Shown piece after piece: positions 1 to 13,200 of a stretch of DNA of 64,000 bases. Position 1 is the first letter of the stretch. Each line of letters begins with the position of its first letter. The stretch is from Phoronis australis (taxonomy: Eukaryota > Phoronida > Phoronidae): NCBI GenBank assembly GCA_002633005.1, contig NMRA01000296.1, positions 468,632 to 532,631 on the forward strand. Reading direction: 5' to 3'. The position numbers and the translations under genes were made by a program. The notes under the pieces were generated by a model, which worked only from the letters and a program-made list of their open reading frames with translations, had not been told where the DNA came from and ran no database searches.

Positions 1-1147
1 AGTCAAGGCTACGACTGCCAGTAAAAGTTTAGATAATAACCATTACAATAGCGACTCGTGGGCATGACTTATGATGTATTCCACACAATCATAATCACCT
101 TCCATTCTACGATTGAATAAGCAATGTTTCCACAAAATAACGTTTTCTACACACATTCTTGATAACATACGTGCACTTAATGCCGACACCTTCATTATTG
201 CTATTATTTATTAAATAACCGCATCAATGGACAATAAAATACCCCCGGGAATAAGATACATGTTCAACTTATATTAAAACACTTGACTGGCCAAGAGCTT
301 CAACAAGTAGTATTCGTTAAAAAGTGCGTTCCTGTCATTTCCAGAGCGGAGCAGATGTAAGGAATCTAACGGGTCGACCATAACGATGTCTTCATAAGTG
401 ATATAATGAGCAAGTTTCTTTTTACATGAATATTCAAAATCAAATATCTGTCACAATTTTAAGAAAGAAGATTAACAGTACACCGAGACAGGTTGTTACA
501 CTACATTGTAAAGGTAAGCACTTATTTTGTGGAATCTTTGTCATGTACGGAAATCTGATTTTGACATTTTTCTAGTCACCCATAACCACACACAATCTAT
601 GGATTACAACTAATTTTCCAGACCTCAGCAACAGTGACGTCTTAATTTTTCCCAAGCCAACAAATCACTTCTTGTCTGCACAAGGTTTAATTCGAGACCA
701 ACTGTATGTAGTGATATGTGGTCTAAATGAAACAACCAGTGTTTTGCCATCGATAATCGCCAAACGCGAGTCTCTTGTGTCTTATTGTACACGCGCACAT
801 AATGACGTTTGATATGTGTCAGGCGAAACTATGTCATATTATTCTTCATGATTTTCGTTTCAGTACAACCCAGTAATAACACTGCTGTTAATTCTTTTCT
901 TTCTCTCTGTTCCTGTAGTAGATATCTTCTGTCAGTTCTTCCGGTTGGAACAACGGCAAAACCTTGTTTCCGTTAGAATCTGAAACAGTTTCAAAATAAT
1001 GCCTTCATAGTTTAATAATTCCATCTTGGTTATACGGTGTGGGCAGAATAAATAGACATGTATGCTATACGTGGATGTAAATTGCTCACGGGTTAACTGT
1101 CGGAGGTTGATGAGACGTTTCATTAAAGTTCAAGTTCGCCCTCTTCA
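1..1147. other. No gene seen
   Basis: AT-rich sequence without an ORF that shows a recognisable domain or a coding-like splice context. I see no repeat structure worth naming. Confidence 0.5.
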
Positions 1148-1415
1148 CTGGCTGAAAACAAAAATCAAACTGGGGCCGCTTTTACACTCAGTGTAGGTCT
1201 CGTACCATTCACCACCATAATAGGATTCTATTCCCAGTAACAACTCAAATCACAGACAATGCGTACATGCGTCATTTTCGAATTCACAATTTTCAAAGCG
1301 CTGATCGTTTCAATGTTTATGTTTGTAACGGAAATATAATCCAATCACCCTAAGGAGTATTGTGAGACCGGTTTATAAGTGTGAAAGCCCTAATTCGATT
1401 TCCGTTTTTAGCCAG
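1148..1415. mobile_element. MITE-like element with about 29-bp terminal inverted repeats
   Basis: The left end begins CTGGCTGAAAACAAAAATC and the right end, read on the minus strand, begins CTGGCTAAAAACGGAAATC. Over 29 bases the two ends differ at only six positions, all transitions, as expected for an old element. The interior is about 270 bp and non-coding. A related element with the same end sequence lies at 52329-52638, and a right-end relic is seen in both HYKK copies near 26850. I could not define a clear target-site duplication, so the superfamily is unassigned. Confidence 0.65.
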
Positions 1416-2851
1416 CGAAATGCATGTTTAATAATTATTTTAGAAATTAAACTTGAGTGCAAAACTATATGCAAAAATTATAAACTATGACCACTGCACT
1501 TCCTATAAAACAAAATTCCTGACGTTGGAGAGCCGCCTGGCTCCTTGATGACCATCTGACTTATGGTTTAGGGCAATACAGTCGTGGTCGATGAACACCG
1601 CCAGAGGGCGTCGAGATTTTCACTCGAACCAGACTGTCTTCAATCCCCAGTAGGAATCAGTTGTAGTCCAGTAGTCATGGTTTATATTTTTGCATCTTTT
1701 TATTAGAGTGGCCCAAAATGACACCTTGCGTTTTTTTTAATAGTCCCGAGAGAAACGCACGATGTCATTTTTGGGCCAATTCACCTGGATGAATTATAAT
1801 ATCAATCGTCTGACAGCGATGTTGTGGGTCACTCAATACGATTGGAATAAAGTGGCCACGACGGTAGTTACGACCGGACCAACGACCTTTTGCAAAACTT
1901 AAACTAATGCTAAAGCGGTCCTATGCAGGTGGTTGCGAACAGGAACTAAACATTGCAACTGGTATCACGTGAACTTGACCTTAGAACGTGTTCCCACATG
2001 AACGGGTGGCATGAAATGCGTGCCAGTAAAAATAAAAGTAGGCCTACGACTGTCTTATCTACCGACAACTAGGAGTACGACCTTTTATGAGATGGTCCCC
2101 TCAATGTATTCACATTTTGCCTAGTAAACTAAATAGATTATACCCCGTGCTACTTGCAAAAGGGACACACGAGTATCGTCTTCTTACGACTAGCGGACCT
2201 ATAGAGTTTCTTGTCTCCTTACCAACGCATCGCTTGTTGAAACAGAAAATATCAGTCATTGTGCAAGGGACGGACAAATCGATGACGCATCGATATCCTT
2301 CGGGGCAAAGTTTAACCTGGAAATATATTCACAATTAAAGTATAATTTGACACTGTGGCTACCACTATAGTAACGAATGCTGTAGGCAAGAAAGAAAAGT
2401 TCGACGAGGTGATGACATTTGACGGTGTCACTAAACGTTTTGCTGCCTGTCTTCTCGTTAAGATTTACTTTTAATGGACTAGTAGAAAAAGACAAACATC
2501 AATGTTATCAAAACCAACCAATCGTAGAGACAAGGCACGCGGATAAACAAATGGGGCCATGTCTTTTTCGTCTAAGAATACCGCACGAGTTTGAAGCAAC
2601 AACTATTTTAGACATGCTTAGGAAGACCTGCGAGTCAGCAGCAAGGGGAACACAAGCTGGACAACGCTAACAATGAAAATGTCAACGCTAAGGACTACAT
2701 ATGATTAACGCTGCTACAACAGAACGTACCCACCAATCACTGGCATCACAGTCTACGAGGGTGTGTGGCGTCTGGCAGTACCCCAACAAGAATGCAACCT
2801 GAAATGAAAGCGCATATAATGTCTCTCGTGTTAACAAGTCTGCTGACCCAT
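1416..2851. other. No gene seen
   Basis: Short ORFs of 79-83 codons overlap on both strands around 2087-2670. They have no recognisable domain, no coding-like composition and no splice context. The stretch is treated as non-coding. Confidence 0.5.
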
Positions 2852-3320
2852 TTGCAACAACAACAACAATAACAACAACAACAACAACATCAACAAAAAC
2901 AACTGCCGCTGCTGCTACCGCTACTACTACTAATACTAATACTAATAGTAATAGTGGTAATGGATGATAATACAGATACTACTAAACTCACTGCAACTAT
3001 TATAACAGAAACAAAAACATTTACAGACTATCACTTCTACGTCTAGTCCTACAAGTACAACTAACCTACTTAGTAATCACGGTAATCATAAAAAGTAGTA
3101 ATGAGTCTATTACTACTACTACTACTGCTGCAAGACATAGACTCATAGGAGTAAAAATCGCGATAACTATAATAACAGTGGTAATAATATTATTATTAGA
3201 GTTAGCAGCAGTATCAGTGATAGTAACAATGCTAGTAGTATTAGTAGAAACTGCCACTGGTGGTAGTAACAGTGTAGAAGCTGCTGCTATCACTGCTACG
3301 ACTACTAGAAATGATGACAC
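2852..3320. repeat. Degenerate trinucleotide repeat tract
   Basis: Runs of CAA/ACA triplets at the left pass into CTA/TAA/TAG and GTA/GCT triplets towards the right. The overlapping ORFs here on both strands are low-complexity Thr/Ile/Val/Ser strings caused by the triplet periodicity, not genes. Confidence 0.8.
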
Positions 3321-3568
3321 ATCCATGGGTGTGTGCTTAACAAAACGACGCCTAAAACTATGTGAAAGATTGTGTAACAAGCCTTATAAACTCTCTTGGA
3401 AAGAGGATTTTCATATTGTGTGACAATTATCAGAAAGACTTGTTAGTCCATTCTCATGTTAATTGTATGGCTGTTTGGTCAGATACAATGATTATCTGGA
3501 AGACTTGTAAGTCCATTCGACGGCTGCCTTGACAATTTCTATCAATATCAAATTGATAGCACCAAAAG

Positions 3569-3649
3569 GCTCGACTCACAACGAGCAAGCGCCTACGCTC
3601 AGATCTAAAAATTGAGCGACGGACTTGGGCTTCGATCCCTGTCGAATCT
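3569..3649 (+). tRNA. Decayed tRNA-like sequence (Leu/Ser type) or SINE head
   Basis: An internal block GCTCAGATCTA (about 3596-3606) resembles the anticodon-arm region of leucine tRNAs. It is followed by a B-box-like GGCTTCGATCCC (3628-3639). The ends TCGAC (3571-3575) and GTCGA (3641-3645) can pair as part of an acceptor stem. The A box is poor and the anticodon arm does not close cleanly. A functional tRNA is unlikely; a pseudogene or the head of a tRNA-derived SINE is the better reading. Confidence 0.35.
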
Positions 3650-5190
3650 ATTCACGGATGGAAACGTGCGCCTACAAGTACATAGTATCACCTAACTACG
3701 TTTTCAGACTGGATGTCCTTTGTAATGTAGTGGAAAGTAAATCAGTCTACCGGCCTTGGTTGAATAAGAATACAGACATGCGTATCATGCGAAAGACATG
3801 TTTTTCGTGTGTTAGTCAGCTGTTGAGTTCTAAGATTTCAAAAAAGCAGATTTTCTTGTGAGATTAAGCCCCTGCCATTGGTCTGAACATGTGCCCGGGT
3901 GAAACAAGATTTTATCTTGTTCTTGATCGCTCACCAGTGCAAGCAATATTTACATTGGTGATTTGGTGCATTTTTTAAAAAGTACCTGCACTTTAAGCTG
4001 TTATGGTTAACTTAGGTAAATAATACTGTCTTTAACTACATAAGTATTGCGTACTAATTCAGGGCGGACCACACGCACTATAGAAACTTTCGAAATTAAA
4101 TTCGATTCAACACGGTCGTTGTTTCCTACATCGTACAAGTCACAGCATATGCCGTGAATAAAGTAAAAACAATCGGATAGCCCTATATTCACTTGCACGC
4201 TCATACATTCATAGAGATGGGTTGGGAGGGGCGGGAGGGCTGATACTAGGACGTGTAGGTGACAATGATGCCGAGGCAAAACTCCATGAGAACTGCACGG
4301 GGCGTGGCCATGCAGCCATTGTGCATCGCCATCAACCTCATTCTAACATCAGATTACAAATCACCAGCCCGGCTGCCAAGGCACCAATTAACCAATTTGT
4401 TCTACTCTTGACACCAACGGGTGGCCTGTTTCAATTTAACTACCAATCAGTCACAATTTCAAAAGTTTATTCATAGTGATTGGATGCCTCCCCGATTTGG
4501 ATGCCCGGGGCAGTAGCAACCCATTCTGCACGCTACCGCACGGCAAACAGGCAATTTTGGTTGATCAGTAGGATTTTTATGTGAATTCATATTAGTCATT
4601 CCTATGAATTCGTATGAATGGTATATATGACATAAGAAATACAGCCAGTAAGAAATCACATTAAAATGATATCAAACAAGATTTCAGTCGCCTTTTAAAA
4701 GATGCTAAAAACAACTTTCCCGTCCAGTTGCCTGAAACAAAATAATGCTCTGCAACCACCGACAACCCTCAAAAGTTTGGAGGAAAATTTAAAAATTCCT
4801 TCCAAAGTCTGCTAAACGCGCGCGCGTGGCAAATGCTTTTAGCGAATTACACGGCAGCTGCGGTAAAAGATCACATAACCAAGGACCATAATGGCCTATT
4901 TATGAGAGATGATATGAGTTTTTAGTTGATTCCTGCTTATATCTTTCAAGGTTGACGCTAATGATGCATTGACAGGTGACAGAATGAGGTTTGGTAGAAC
5001 CCATCAAAACAAGGTTTAGTATGACAGCAACACTGCATAATGAAAAAAAAAATCTAATTATTAGTACTGCTCTTTGAATGGACCTTTATGCCCAATATTT
5101 TCTGTATTTAACCAACTAACTCGACGATTATGGGGTGGGGGGACCACATTTCTGACTCCAACCAGAGGTTACACTTTTGCACAAAGGACC
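3650..5190. other. No gene seen
   Basis: Short ORFs (up to 90 codons) lie on both strands between 4007 and 4659. None has a recognisable domain. No strong repeat is visible apart from a short GC alternation near 4817. Confidence 0.5.
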
Positions 5191-5439
5191 AGGCCCGTTC
5201 CAACAAAATTGACTTAGCTAAGACAATTCCTAAATTTTACTAACTTTTAAAATAAAAGTTCAATTTGTCTCAAAATCATTTCAAGAAAGAGATGTTAAGC
5301 TTGATTTAAGTGTTTGACGTACGTTTTGGCTTAATTTTGATGAATTTACCAGATATGGAAGTTTCAAAGTTTGGAAGTTAAGACAAATCTTAGACTTAAG
5401 TCACTAATGAACTTAAGTCAGTTTCTTGGAACGGGCCCC
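5191..5439. mobile_element. Non-autonomous TIR element (GGCCCGTTCCAA ends)
   Basis: The left end GGCCCGTTCCAA and the right end TTGGAACGGGCC are inverted copies bounding about 249 bp of non-coding DNA. The interior is rich in CTTAAGT/ACTTAAG motifs. Its right half recurs at 59150-59272 with high similarity, so this is an interspersed family. Ends of this kind are typical of small non-autonomous DNA transposons. The superfamily is not assigned because I see no clear target duplication. Confidence 0.65.
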
Positions 5440-7424
5440 AGAGCACTTACATCTTCATTATTCTTTATCTGGCCATTGTAGTGCTAGGGTTTTACGAGCT
5501 ATAAGGTTATACGAGTAACAAAAAACGAATGTCTGTCATTGAACCCATTTTCAAAGTAGAGACAGAGTTGCATCCTTGTATATATTCGGTTGCCTCTCAC
5601 CAAGGCGACATAAAAATGGGCTTATCTTAATGTGACCGCGTGAAATTCGATTTAACACGTATTTTTAAGAACAAATAAGCATAGACAGACATAATGTGAT
5701 GGGGAAAGCTCACGCGATGGCACGCGACCCCTCATTAGTCTCCCTAAAGTACACTTGCAGGTGACGTATTTTCTTTAACAAACGGCACACAAATGTAGTT
5801 TACATGTTAAGTGGTGTTTTCATTGCCATCCTTTATCAAACGAGTTCACCACATTATGAGCTGTTAAATGACAAACAAACGTGGGGTGAAAGAAAAATGC
5901 TAAGATAAACAAATAAAACTCAGCCATGAACATGTTGACAGATATATAAATACCTATTGAGACAGTGGGTGTTGGACTTCACCGCACAGTTGATAGTAAG
6001 ACATTCGATACGGTGACCGTAAAAGGACGCCAGGGGACGATTTCAGACATAGCTCAACCCATTGTGTTTATGCTGTAGGCCTATCGACAGAAATAGTGCA
6101 TCTGTCTCAGTACACTTTATCAAAAACCTAATAATGCCATCGACGAATAGAGGTCTGAGTCCATTTATAGCCACCGTAGAATCGAGTACCGTCCACGTAT
6201 ATTTATTGCTACGTCTGCTGATACAAGTTATGCTTTGTATGCTGTCTGGTGCAACGCTAATCTCATTGGCCCAACTCCAAGGAAAGTTCTAAATAAACTT
6301 CACCCAACTCATTTGTTGTCGATCATCTTAAAAGGTCGGTGAAGTGTTTTCCACACCAAATTTGTTGTGTCTGCGTTTGTGTTTTCGTATCAATTGCGAC
6401 ACAACTGGGAAGCGCTGCCAAGAGCTGGATATTTTGCACGCGCTTGTTCTTCAGTACCGAATTCGAGGCAGGGCAGCTGAGAAAATTTCCGGGGGAAGGG
6501 GGCGGCGTTGGCATCCTGTCCTTCACAAACATTGATATAATTATCGGACCGTACCGCGTATCAAACGAAATTACAACAAAGATACTTATACGTACGCTAG
6601 GTATTGAAAGAATCCCTGGTTCAGAAAGCTGAAACGGTTCCTAACTTTCCGTCTCGCTTTTATCAGAAAATTGACAAAGACAGAATCTGATACTAAATCT
6701 ACACAGAAAAGTAATGTGTAGCCTACATGGAAAATTAAGTCATAACTTTTCGAGATTTGCTGGACATTTATGGTGTGCCTATTCACCCCTCAAAACTTGA
6801 CTTGAAGTACGTTTAAGCGGTTTAGTTTACGTCAAAGCTTACTCACATATTTCCATTTCGGTAATAAAATATTGTATATTTTTAATTAAACAGCTGCACT
6901 TTGTTTTCAGTGCACCGCGGTTTTGTTGCCCTACATGACGTTCATCGTATCGCTAAAACCCCTATCGTGCTTCATTTTTGTGGTTAAGACAAGGGCGGGG
7001 CAAATTGCGAGGAAACTTTGTCATAAGGCCAAAAATATCGACGCAAACAAGATGGGGCAAGTATCTTGAATGTTCACTTGCGCTTCCGACGTCTGATTTA
7101 GTTCCCTCTATCAACTTATGTCTCTTGTTGTTTTGTGAATACGTATTTGGAATCGGCCGTTACAGGTATTATCTAAAAAGTGAGAATCTTGACACGATAT
7201 TTGTTGCGGTTTTGATAGGCGCTTGGCAAGAGACTACTTATATCGAGCCTGAGTTTTCGTTTGAAAACACAAGATTTTTCTGGCAAATGCACTCTGCACA
7301 CTGAGGCATTAAGAATGGCAAAGACAAACTAGAAAGATTATTGTCACGGCGTGACAATAACGGACTCTGCGCGTGCGTATTACTGGAATTATTATGGGAA
7401 GTTACTGACAGCAACCCGTTTACC
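5440..7424. other. No gene seen
   Basis: ORFs of 60-108 codons occur (for example 6339-6632 and 6978-7304, plus strand). They show no domain, no conservation within the window and no convincing splice or start context. Confidence 0.5.
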
Positions 7425-8385
7425 AATATGAAAAGGAATTCTTTAAAATTGTAGGAGAAATTACATATTAATTTTTTGATGACCTTTCCACTATTTGACC
7501 TCTTCCGGTGCATTATGAGACCCGATGAGGGAGTAGTTGTAAACTCGATTAAAAGTGTGGTTATTGCTGATAATCACAGATGTTTTACTTTAAGCACTTC
7601 AGAATACAAGATGAATGAGGTGGTCAAACTTTGAGAAGAAAAAGGCACCTAATGACCCCATGGGTGCACCAAATGACCTGAAAATTTAGAATTCACACTC
7701 AATCGCACTTAATAAACAGATACGTAATTCTGAAGTATCTAGCTCAAAATTTTAGTTTGCACTCAATGACCTTCGACCTATTTTTTCTGATTGGTTAGGC
7801 CTATTGTAAAGTAAAGTAGGGTATTCAATTGGCATGTTGACTTACACCAGTGAGCTGAAATTGAAAAGAATTCCTTGAAAAACGTAAGACATATAACATT
7901 TTGAACGTTACATGACCTTTGCACTAATTGACCTTATCCGGTGCATTTAAGCATCTTTAGGAGAATTATTGCAAACCCCATGGAAAATGTGTTTAACGCT
8001 GAGAATCACAGTTGTCTAACGGTTGACACATCAGAATACTTGCTGATTGAAAAGGTCAAATTTTCAGAAGAAAAATGCACCTAATGACCCCATGTTTGTA
8101 CTAAATGACCTGAAACTTTGGATTCCGATTTGATTTACCTGTGGCAATCAGACCTGTCAATTTGAAGTGTCTAGCTCAAAATTTTAGTTTTGCACCTAAT
8201 GACCTTTGACCTATTTCACCTGATTGGATGACCCGATTACTTAGAAAATTAATTTTTTAAATTGTCATGTTGACTTATACCTGTGGACCGAATTTGAAAA
8301 AGATAGCTTTAAAACTGAAGGAGGAGTAGCATTTTGAAACTTATATGACCTTTGCACCAAACGACCTATTGCGGTGCAATATGGA
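7425..8385. repeat. Decayed tandem repeat, period about 433 bp
   Basis: Corresponding segments begin near 7425, 7858 and 8291, giving the same spacing of about 433 bp twice. Each unit has a segment containing TGACCTTT followed by a GGTGCAT-type motif, and the full units also contain ACCTAATGACCCCATG-like and TAGCTCAAAATTTTAGTTT blocks. The first two units are near complete; the third fades after about 8385. There is no coding potential. Confidence 0.75.
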
Positions 8386-9202
8386 ATATAATTATATAAC
8401 CAATCAAAATTTATATACTGTCAAAAGTCATATGCTGAATTTAAAGACCGTACCTGCACCCAATTTGGAGTTATTAAGCCTCAAAGTTGGTCGGAAGAAG
8501 AATAAGAATAAGAAGGAAAATAAAATTGAAGAAAACCCAGGAACAACAGTACTCTGCGCTTACACGCGCAGAGTAATTAAGAAACTTTTTGATATCCTTG
8601 TTCCATAATTGCTTGACGAAAAAGGTTATTGAGCGTAAACGTTGACAACACGCCATGAAATCACACTTAATTTGTTTGGGTTGTTTGAAATTTAAACGAC
8701 TTAGTACAAACTAAATTTTTTATTGAACCAAGAAAATTTATGCACATGTACATGACTTTTGTCATTCACTATAAGAAACCTCCATGGAAGCTAGGCAACA
8801 CATGTTGGGTCAACAAGTTTCAACGTACATCTATTTCAAATTGTCAAGTCGTACACATTTTGTGACCATAACTTCAGTTGAGGCATTGCCGAACAGACCA
8901 TCAGTTGCCATACTACAAAATGGCTGTCGCCAGTCGACTGGGAGTCCGCGATTTCGTTCACCATCTTGAAAATTTAATTTGGTACAGTAGGCATATCAAT
9001 TCACGTGCGTTTGCCATGCAAGTGAACGGGACCGTAACAGATTTTATAACGTATGTTGTTCGAAGGACATAGACTAGATTATCAAAAGATTGCATTATGC
9101 CATTCAGCATTGTCAGGAGGTTTTAGATTTATAGGTTTTATTTTCTTTTTCTTTTTAATTACTGGCTGATAGCACTATACTGACATCTATGAGGTTAGGT
9201 CA
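8386..9202. other. No gene seen
   Basis: Two ORFs of about 61-87 codons are present without any recognisable domain. Nothing else is supported. Confidence 0.45.
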
Positions 9203-10292
9203 GAGGTGATGTAATAGAATACTAGAGAACATTTTAGTAGATTCTAGTAAATTAGCGATTGATATGGAACCATAGCCTGGAAAATTCTGGGAGCTATGTT
9301 TTAGAGTGATTGGGGAGATTCCGGAAAGTTATAGAATGGGCTTGAATTGGTGAAATATTCCAGAACATTGTAAAACACTATAATAATACACGGATAAGGG
9401 AGAGTCAGTTGAGTTAAAAAGGTTAAACAGTTAAGGTTATAGATACAGTTTACGATACAATTTAGTCGCAGTCACAGTATCAGCCGTTGCAGTATTTGTA
9501 CAGAACCAGGTACATGTATAGAGACAACAGGTTGTTGAATCAACGAGTGTAGCAGTTGCTGTAAGTGATTCAGAGGTTCATCAAAAGTGAAGGCTTCACA
9601 GCACTGGCTGGAGCATAGAGAACGTATTACGTCGGACGTTTTGCTTGAGTAGACTTGTTAAGATACGGTCGATATTAATAAAGTGATTAACTCGAACCAG
9701 TCTCCAGGTCGTCACCGTGCCAATAGCTTTCGGTGCAACGATAGACTGACGACTAATTAATTCGAGCTAATCACTTTATTAATCTCGACCGCATGCCCAC
9801 TAGTCTACACAAACAAAACCTCTGACGCAATGTCTGTCCTATGCTCTAGCCAGTGCTACGAAGCATTTATTTGATTTGTGAATCACTTCCAGCAACTTTT
9901 TATTAAGATTGCTGGTTCAATAACCTTCTGTCTCTTATAGCTGTATTTCTATTGACACACGATGTAACAGCCGATTCTGCGACTGCAATCCAACTGAACT
10001 ACAACTCTAACTCCACTAAATTTCAACTTTAACTTCAAATCAACTCTAACACAACTTTTCAACTTCAATTGATTCGCACTAACTCGTGCCTAATTGGTAT
10101 TTATGTTTTCTTACAATATATTGGAACTTTTCTACCAGTAAACAAACATTTTTTATAACTTTACGGATTTCTACAACACAAGACTCCAGAATGTTCAAGA
10201 CTATGGTTCTATTTTCCATTCATCTATATGTTGGAACAATTTTCTAGAATGTTCTATACTATTCTATTGTGAACAAACTACATCACTAATCC
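9203..10292. mobile_element. Large inverted repeat with LTR-like arms
   Basis: A left arm (about 9203-9720) is matched in reverse complement by a right arm (about 9750-10292), leaving only a short spacer. Matching landmarks include AATAAAGTGATTAACTCGAA (9678-9697) against TTCGAGCTAATCACTTTATT (9761-9780), and the outer GTGATGTA near 9206 against TACATCAC near 10280. The arms start near TGATGTA, carry AATAAA near their inner end and are about 500 bp long, which is what LTRs look like. The likely origin is two LTR copies in opposite orientation or a foldback element. No gag or pol is present between them. Confidence 0.6.
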
Positions 10293-13200
10293 GATCCTCC
10301 ATGGACAATGCCAGTCACGTGATATCTGCTAGTAAACAAATAGCAAAATAAAACCTACAGAACCAAAACCTGTGTCAGCCTACTCCTGACATCCACCTAT
10401 GCTTAATCTTGGAGCTGATGGTTAGAAAAATGCCGACGATTTTAGAATTAATTAAAGTGACTAATAATTTAAGACAGGAATTTGGTTTTACGTTTCCACT
10501 TCACAATTGCGGGATAAAAGTTTTTGTGCCAAGTAAGTATGAGTGCAATCAAAGTCTAGAAATAATAATAATAATAATACAGGAATTATCTCAGTAATTA
10601 GCAACTATGTGCATATTCTCAGAGCAATTTAATCATTTTTCAGACATAATCATGGGGGTGGGGTGAGACCAAATTTCTGACTTATCTGTAAGTCATTTTT
10701 CATGAAACGGTGCGTTCCGTAGCTCATATTATCTTGTACCATATTGTGTTTGTGTACTAACCAGCGAATCAGTCGTTCTATAACCTACAAGTAGCTATGA
10801 GATTTAATACATTTTTGTTACACACCAGCGCGTCTAGATCTGCATGAATTCAATAACGCCTTAATTCACGTCCAAGCTGTTCTATGTGTGTATAACATGT
10901 TGTTTGTCTGACCTACAGAGACATGAGAGTTTGCAATGCTCCGGCTCTGACTGAGATTCTGATGCTCGACGAACATAGTGTTATTCGTTATTTTTACATA
11001 TCCCAGGACCAATGGTCCAAATCAATTGATAAATTCAAAATTCAATCACCGTCAGTCAAAATTGGAACTAACAAACTATCATCAAAGCAATGAATTCTAA
11101 GTTCAGTCTTGTTAGCTGGATATTCGGGGCATAAGTTTTACATGATTGGACCATAAATAGGAATTCGCGCCAAACATATTGAAAAGCAGTCTTAGTCCTA
11201 TCATATCATCTGAGCCCTAAATATCAGTCCAACTCAGTCAACATTGTTCTTCTCTGAGACCATTTCCCATGTCAACTCATACCCCACTTTAATATGTCGG
11301 CAAGACAGCAACAGTAGCGGATCGGATTCTTCTGCGTCTGACACCATCGGAATCAAATTCCCGCCGCACAGTGGCCATAAGTCTTACTAATCAACCCGTT
11401 CTCGGAATTTGTGACACCACAACTAACGCGTTATTTATTACATAGAAGCCAGATAACGTGCTGACGTGTAAAACTAGTACGTGTTATCAACTCACAAGTT
11501 TTGGGAATTCTATGTGGAACGCCTCAAAGCCAAGAGATCTATTCGGAATCCATCCTCCAGAAGCTACAAACATCCAGTCGCGAGCAAGGAATTCAAGAAA
11601 TATAGGATGACGAAAGCTATATCACTAACTCGTACAGCATGATAACCTTGAAGATGGATTCAACGCGATTTCCGTTCAGACGCGTTACACCACTTTTCGC
11701 TGTTAGCAAAATGAGTATTCAGCAGATACAAGCCAGCCGTAACTTCATATCTCCTATCTCACCCGTGTATCTGCATCTAACACATTGTTTTGGTTTGACG
11801 ACAAGCCGCGAGCTGCATGGTAGTTAACAAAAGTGGAACGGCTTAATTACTGTCACAATGGGTTAGTTCGATCTGCCCATTCTCAGTCTTATAGAACTAA
11901 CCGTCCAGCGGCTAGGCTCCGGCATCCGCTTTAAACAGTAATCGACGTTCAAGATCTGCCACAGCCCACAGGCCGACATCTGGCAGAACCTAGTGGACGC
12001 CACGTTCCTGCGTTTCCCCACGACCCCAGCGACGGGCTGCCGTCCTTGTATAACAACTGCAGTTGAACGCAAAACATGAGCCAAGGCTGAGTGAAAACTG
12101 AATCTGAATAAAGCTAACAGCAATATGCAAGGGCTACAAAATAACGATTAACAAATCACATAAAATGTACATGAGGTCATCACAACTTAGTCTATATACA
12201 AGTATGAACAGGACGTATTATTAATCATTGGCTCCAAGAAACTGAATAAAACACATCGTTTTATAGTTAGGAAATACAATGACTAATACGCACTGGTAAA
12301 TTCACAAACACAATCTGTCAATACACAATACATGTACACAAGCGGCAAGGTTATGGAGATTATATGAAATAGAAACAACAAGTAATGAATCTTATAGTTC
12401 AACATTCCAACCTCACCGACTGACTGCTTTGGTGGCCAAAATTTTGGTAGGTTACGCTTGTAAAGTAGCGAGTATGCTCGCGAAGCACTTGCTTTTCCCT
12501 CGGGTGATTTTTCGTGGTTTTGGGCGATCTTGTCTACAGAACGATACGCTGGTACGCAACAATTTCCCATTTGGCTCACTCGTGAGCAGTAATGGCAAAA
12601 CAGGAAACTAAAACAACGCATCAACAGCAGCTCAGGTAAACAATTGTTGCTACACTTCCTGTTTGTAAAGTTCGCTTCATCGCCGGACTAAACGCGTTCA
12701 AAATACTTATCAGAATCAGTAAAACACACCTTTATAAAAGATGTCATTCCCCTTTAACTGTGTCTATGATACTGCCATGAAAATCGCATGTGATCCACGC
12801 TTTATATAAAATCGAGCTAAATTACGAGTGTCAGCTTTATCTAACAAAAGTAAAACTAAAATACTGCCTCAGTTCGTTAAGTGGAACAAATGTCTGGACG
12901 ATAACATTCGACCTCATCGGTAAGTTATCATTGGCTCGCTAACTAGACAGATGTCTCGTTTTCCAGGAGAACTATTTTGGCAATGTCATCTTAAACACAC
13001 CATTTTACCGCTAAAATCAGTTTTTAAATATTCGCTTTCAAGGGCAGCAGTATCTTCAAAGCTAATTTTTACTCCGATTATCAAAAATTTACTTGTAACC
13101 TCGCCGCACTAAGCTTGTCGAAAGAACGAAGAAAAATGTTGCAACCGGTCAAAAGCCTGATGCGTAAGGTCGCGTTTGTGCATCTATAAACTGGCCATTC

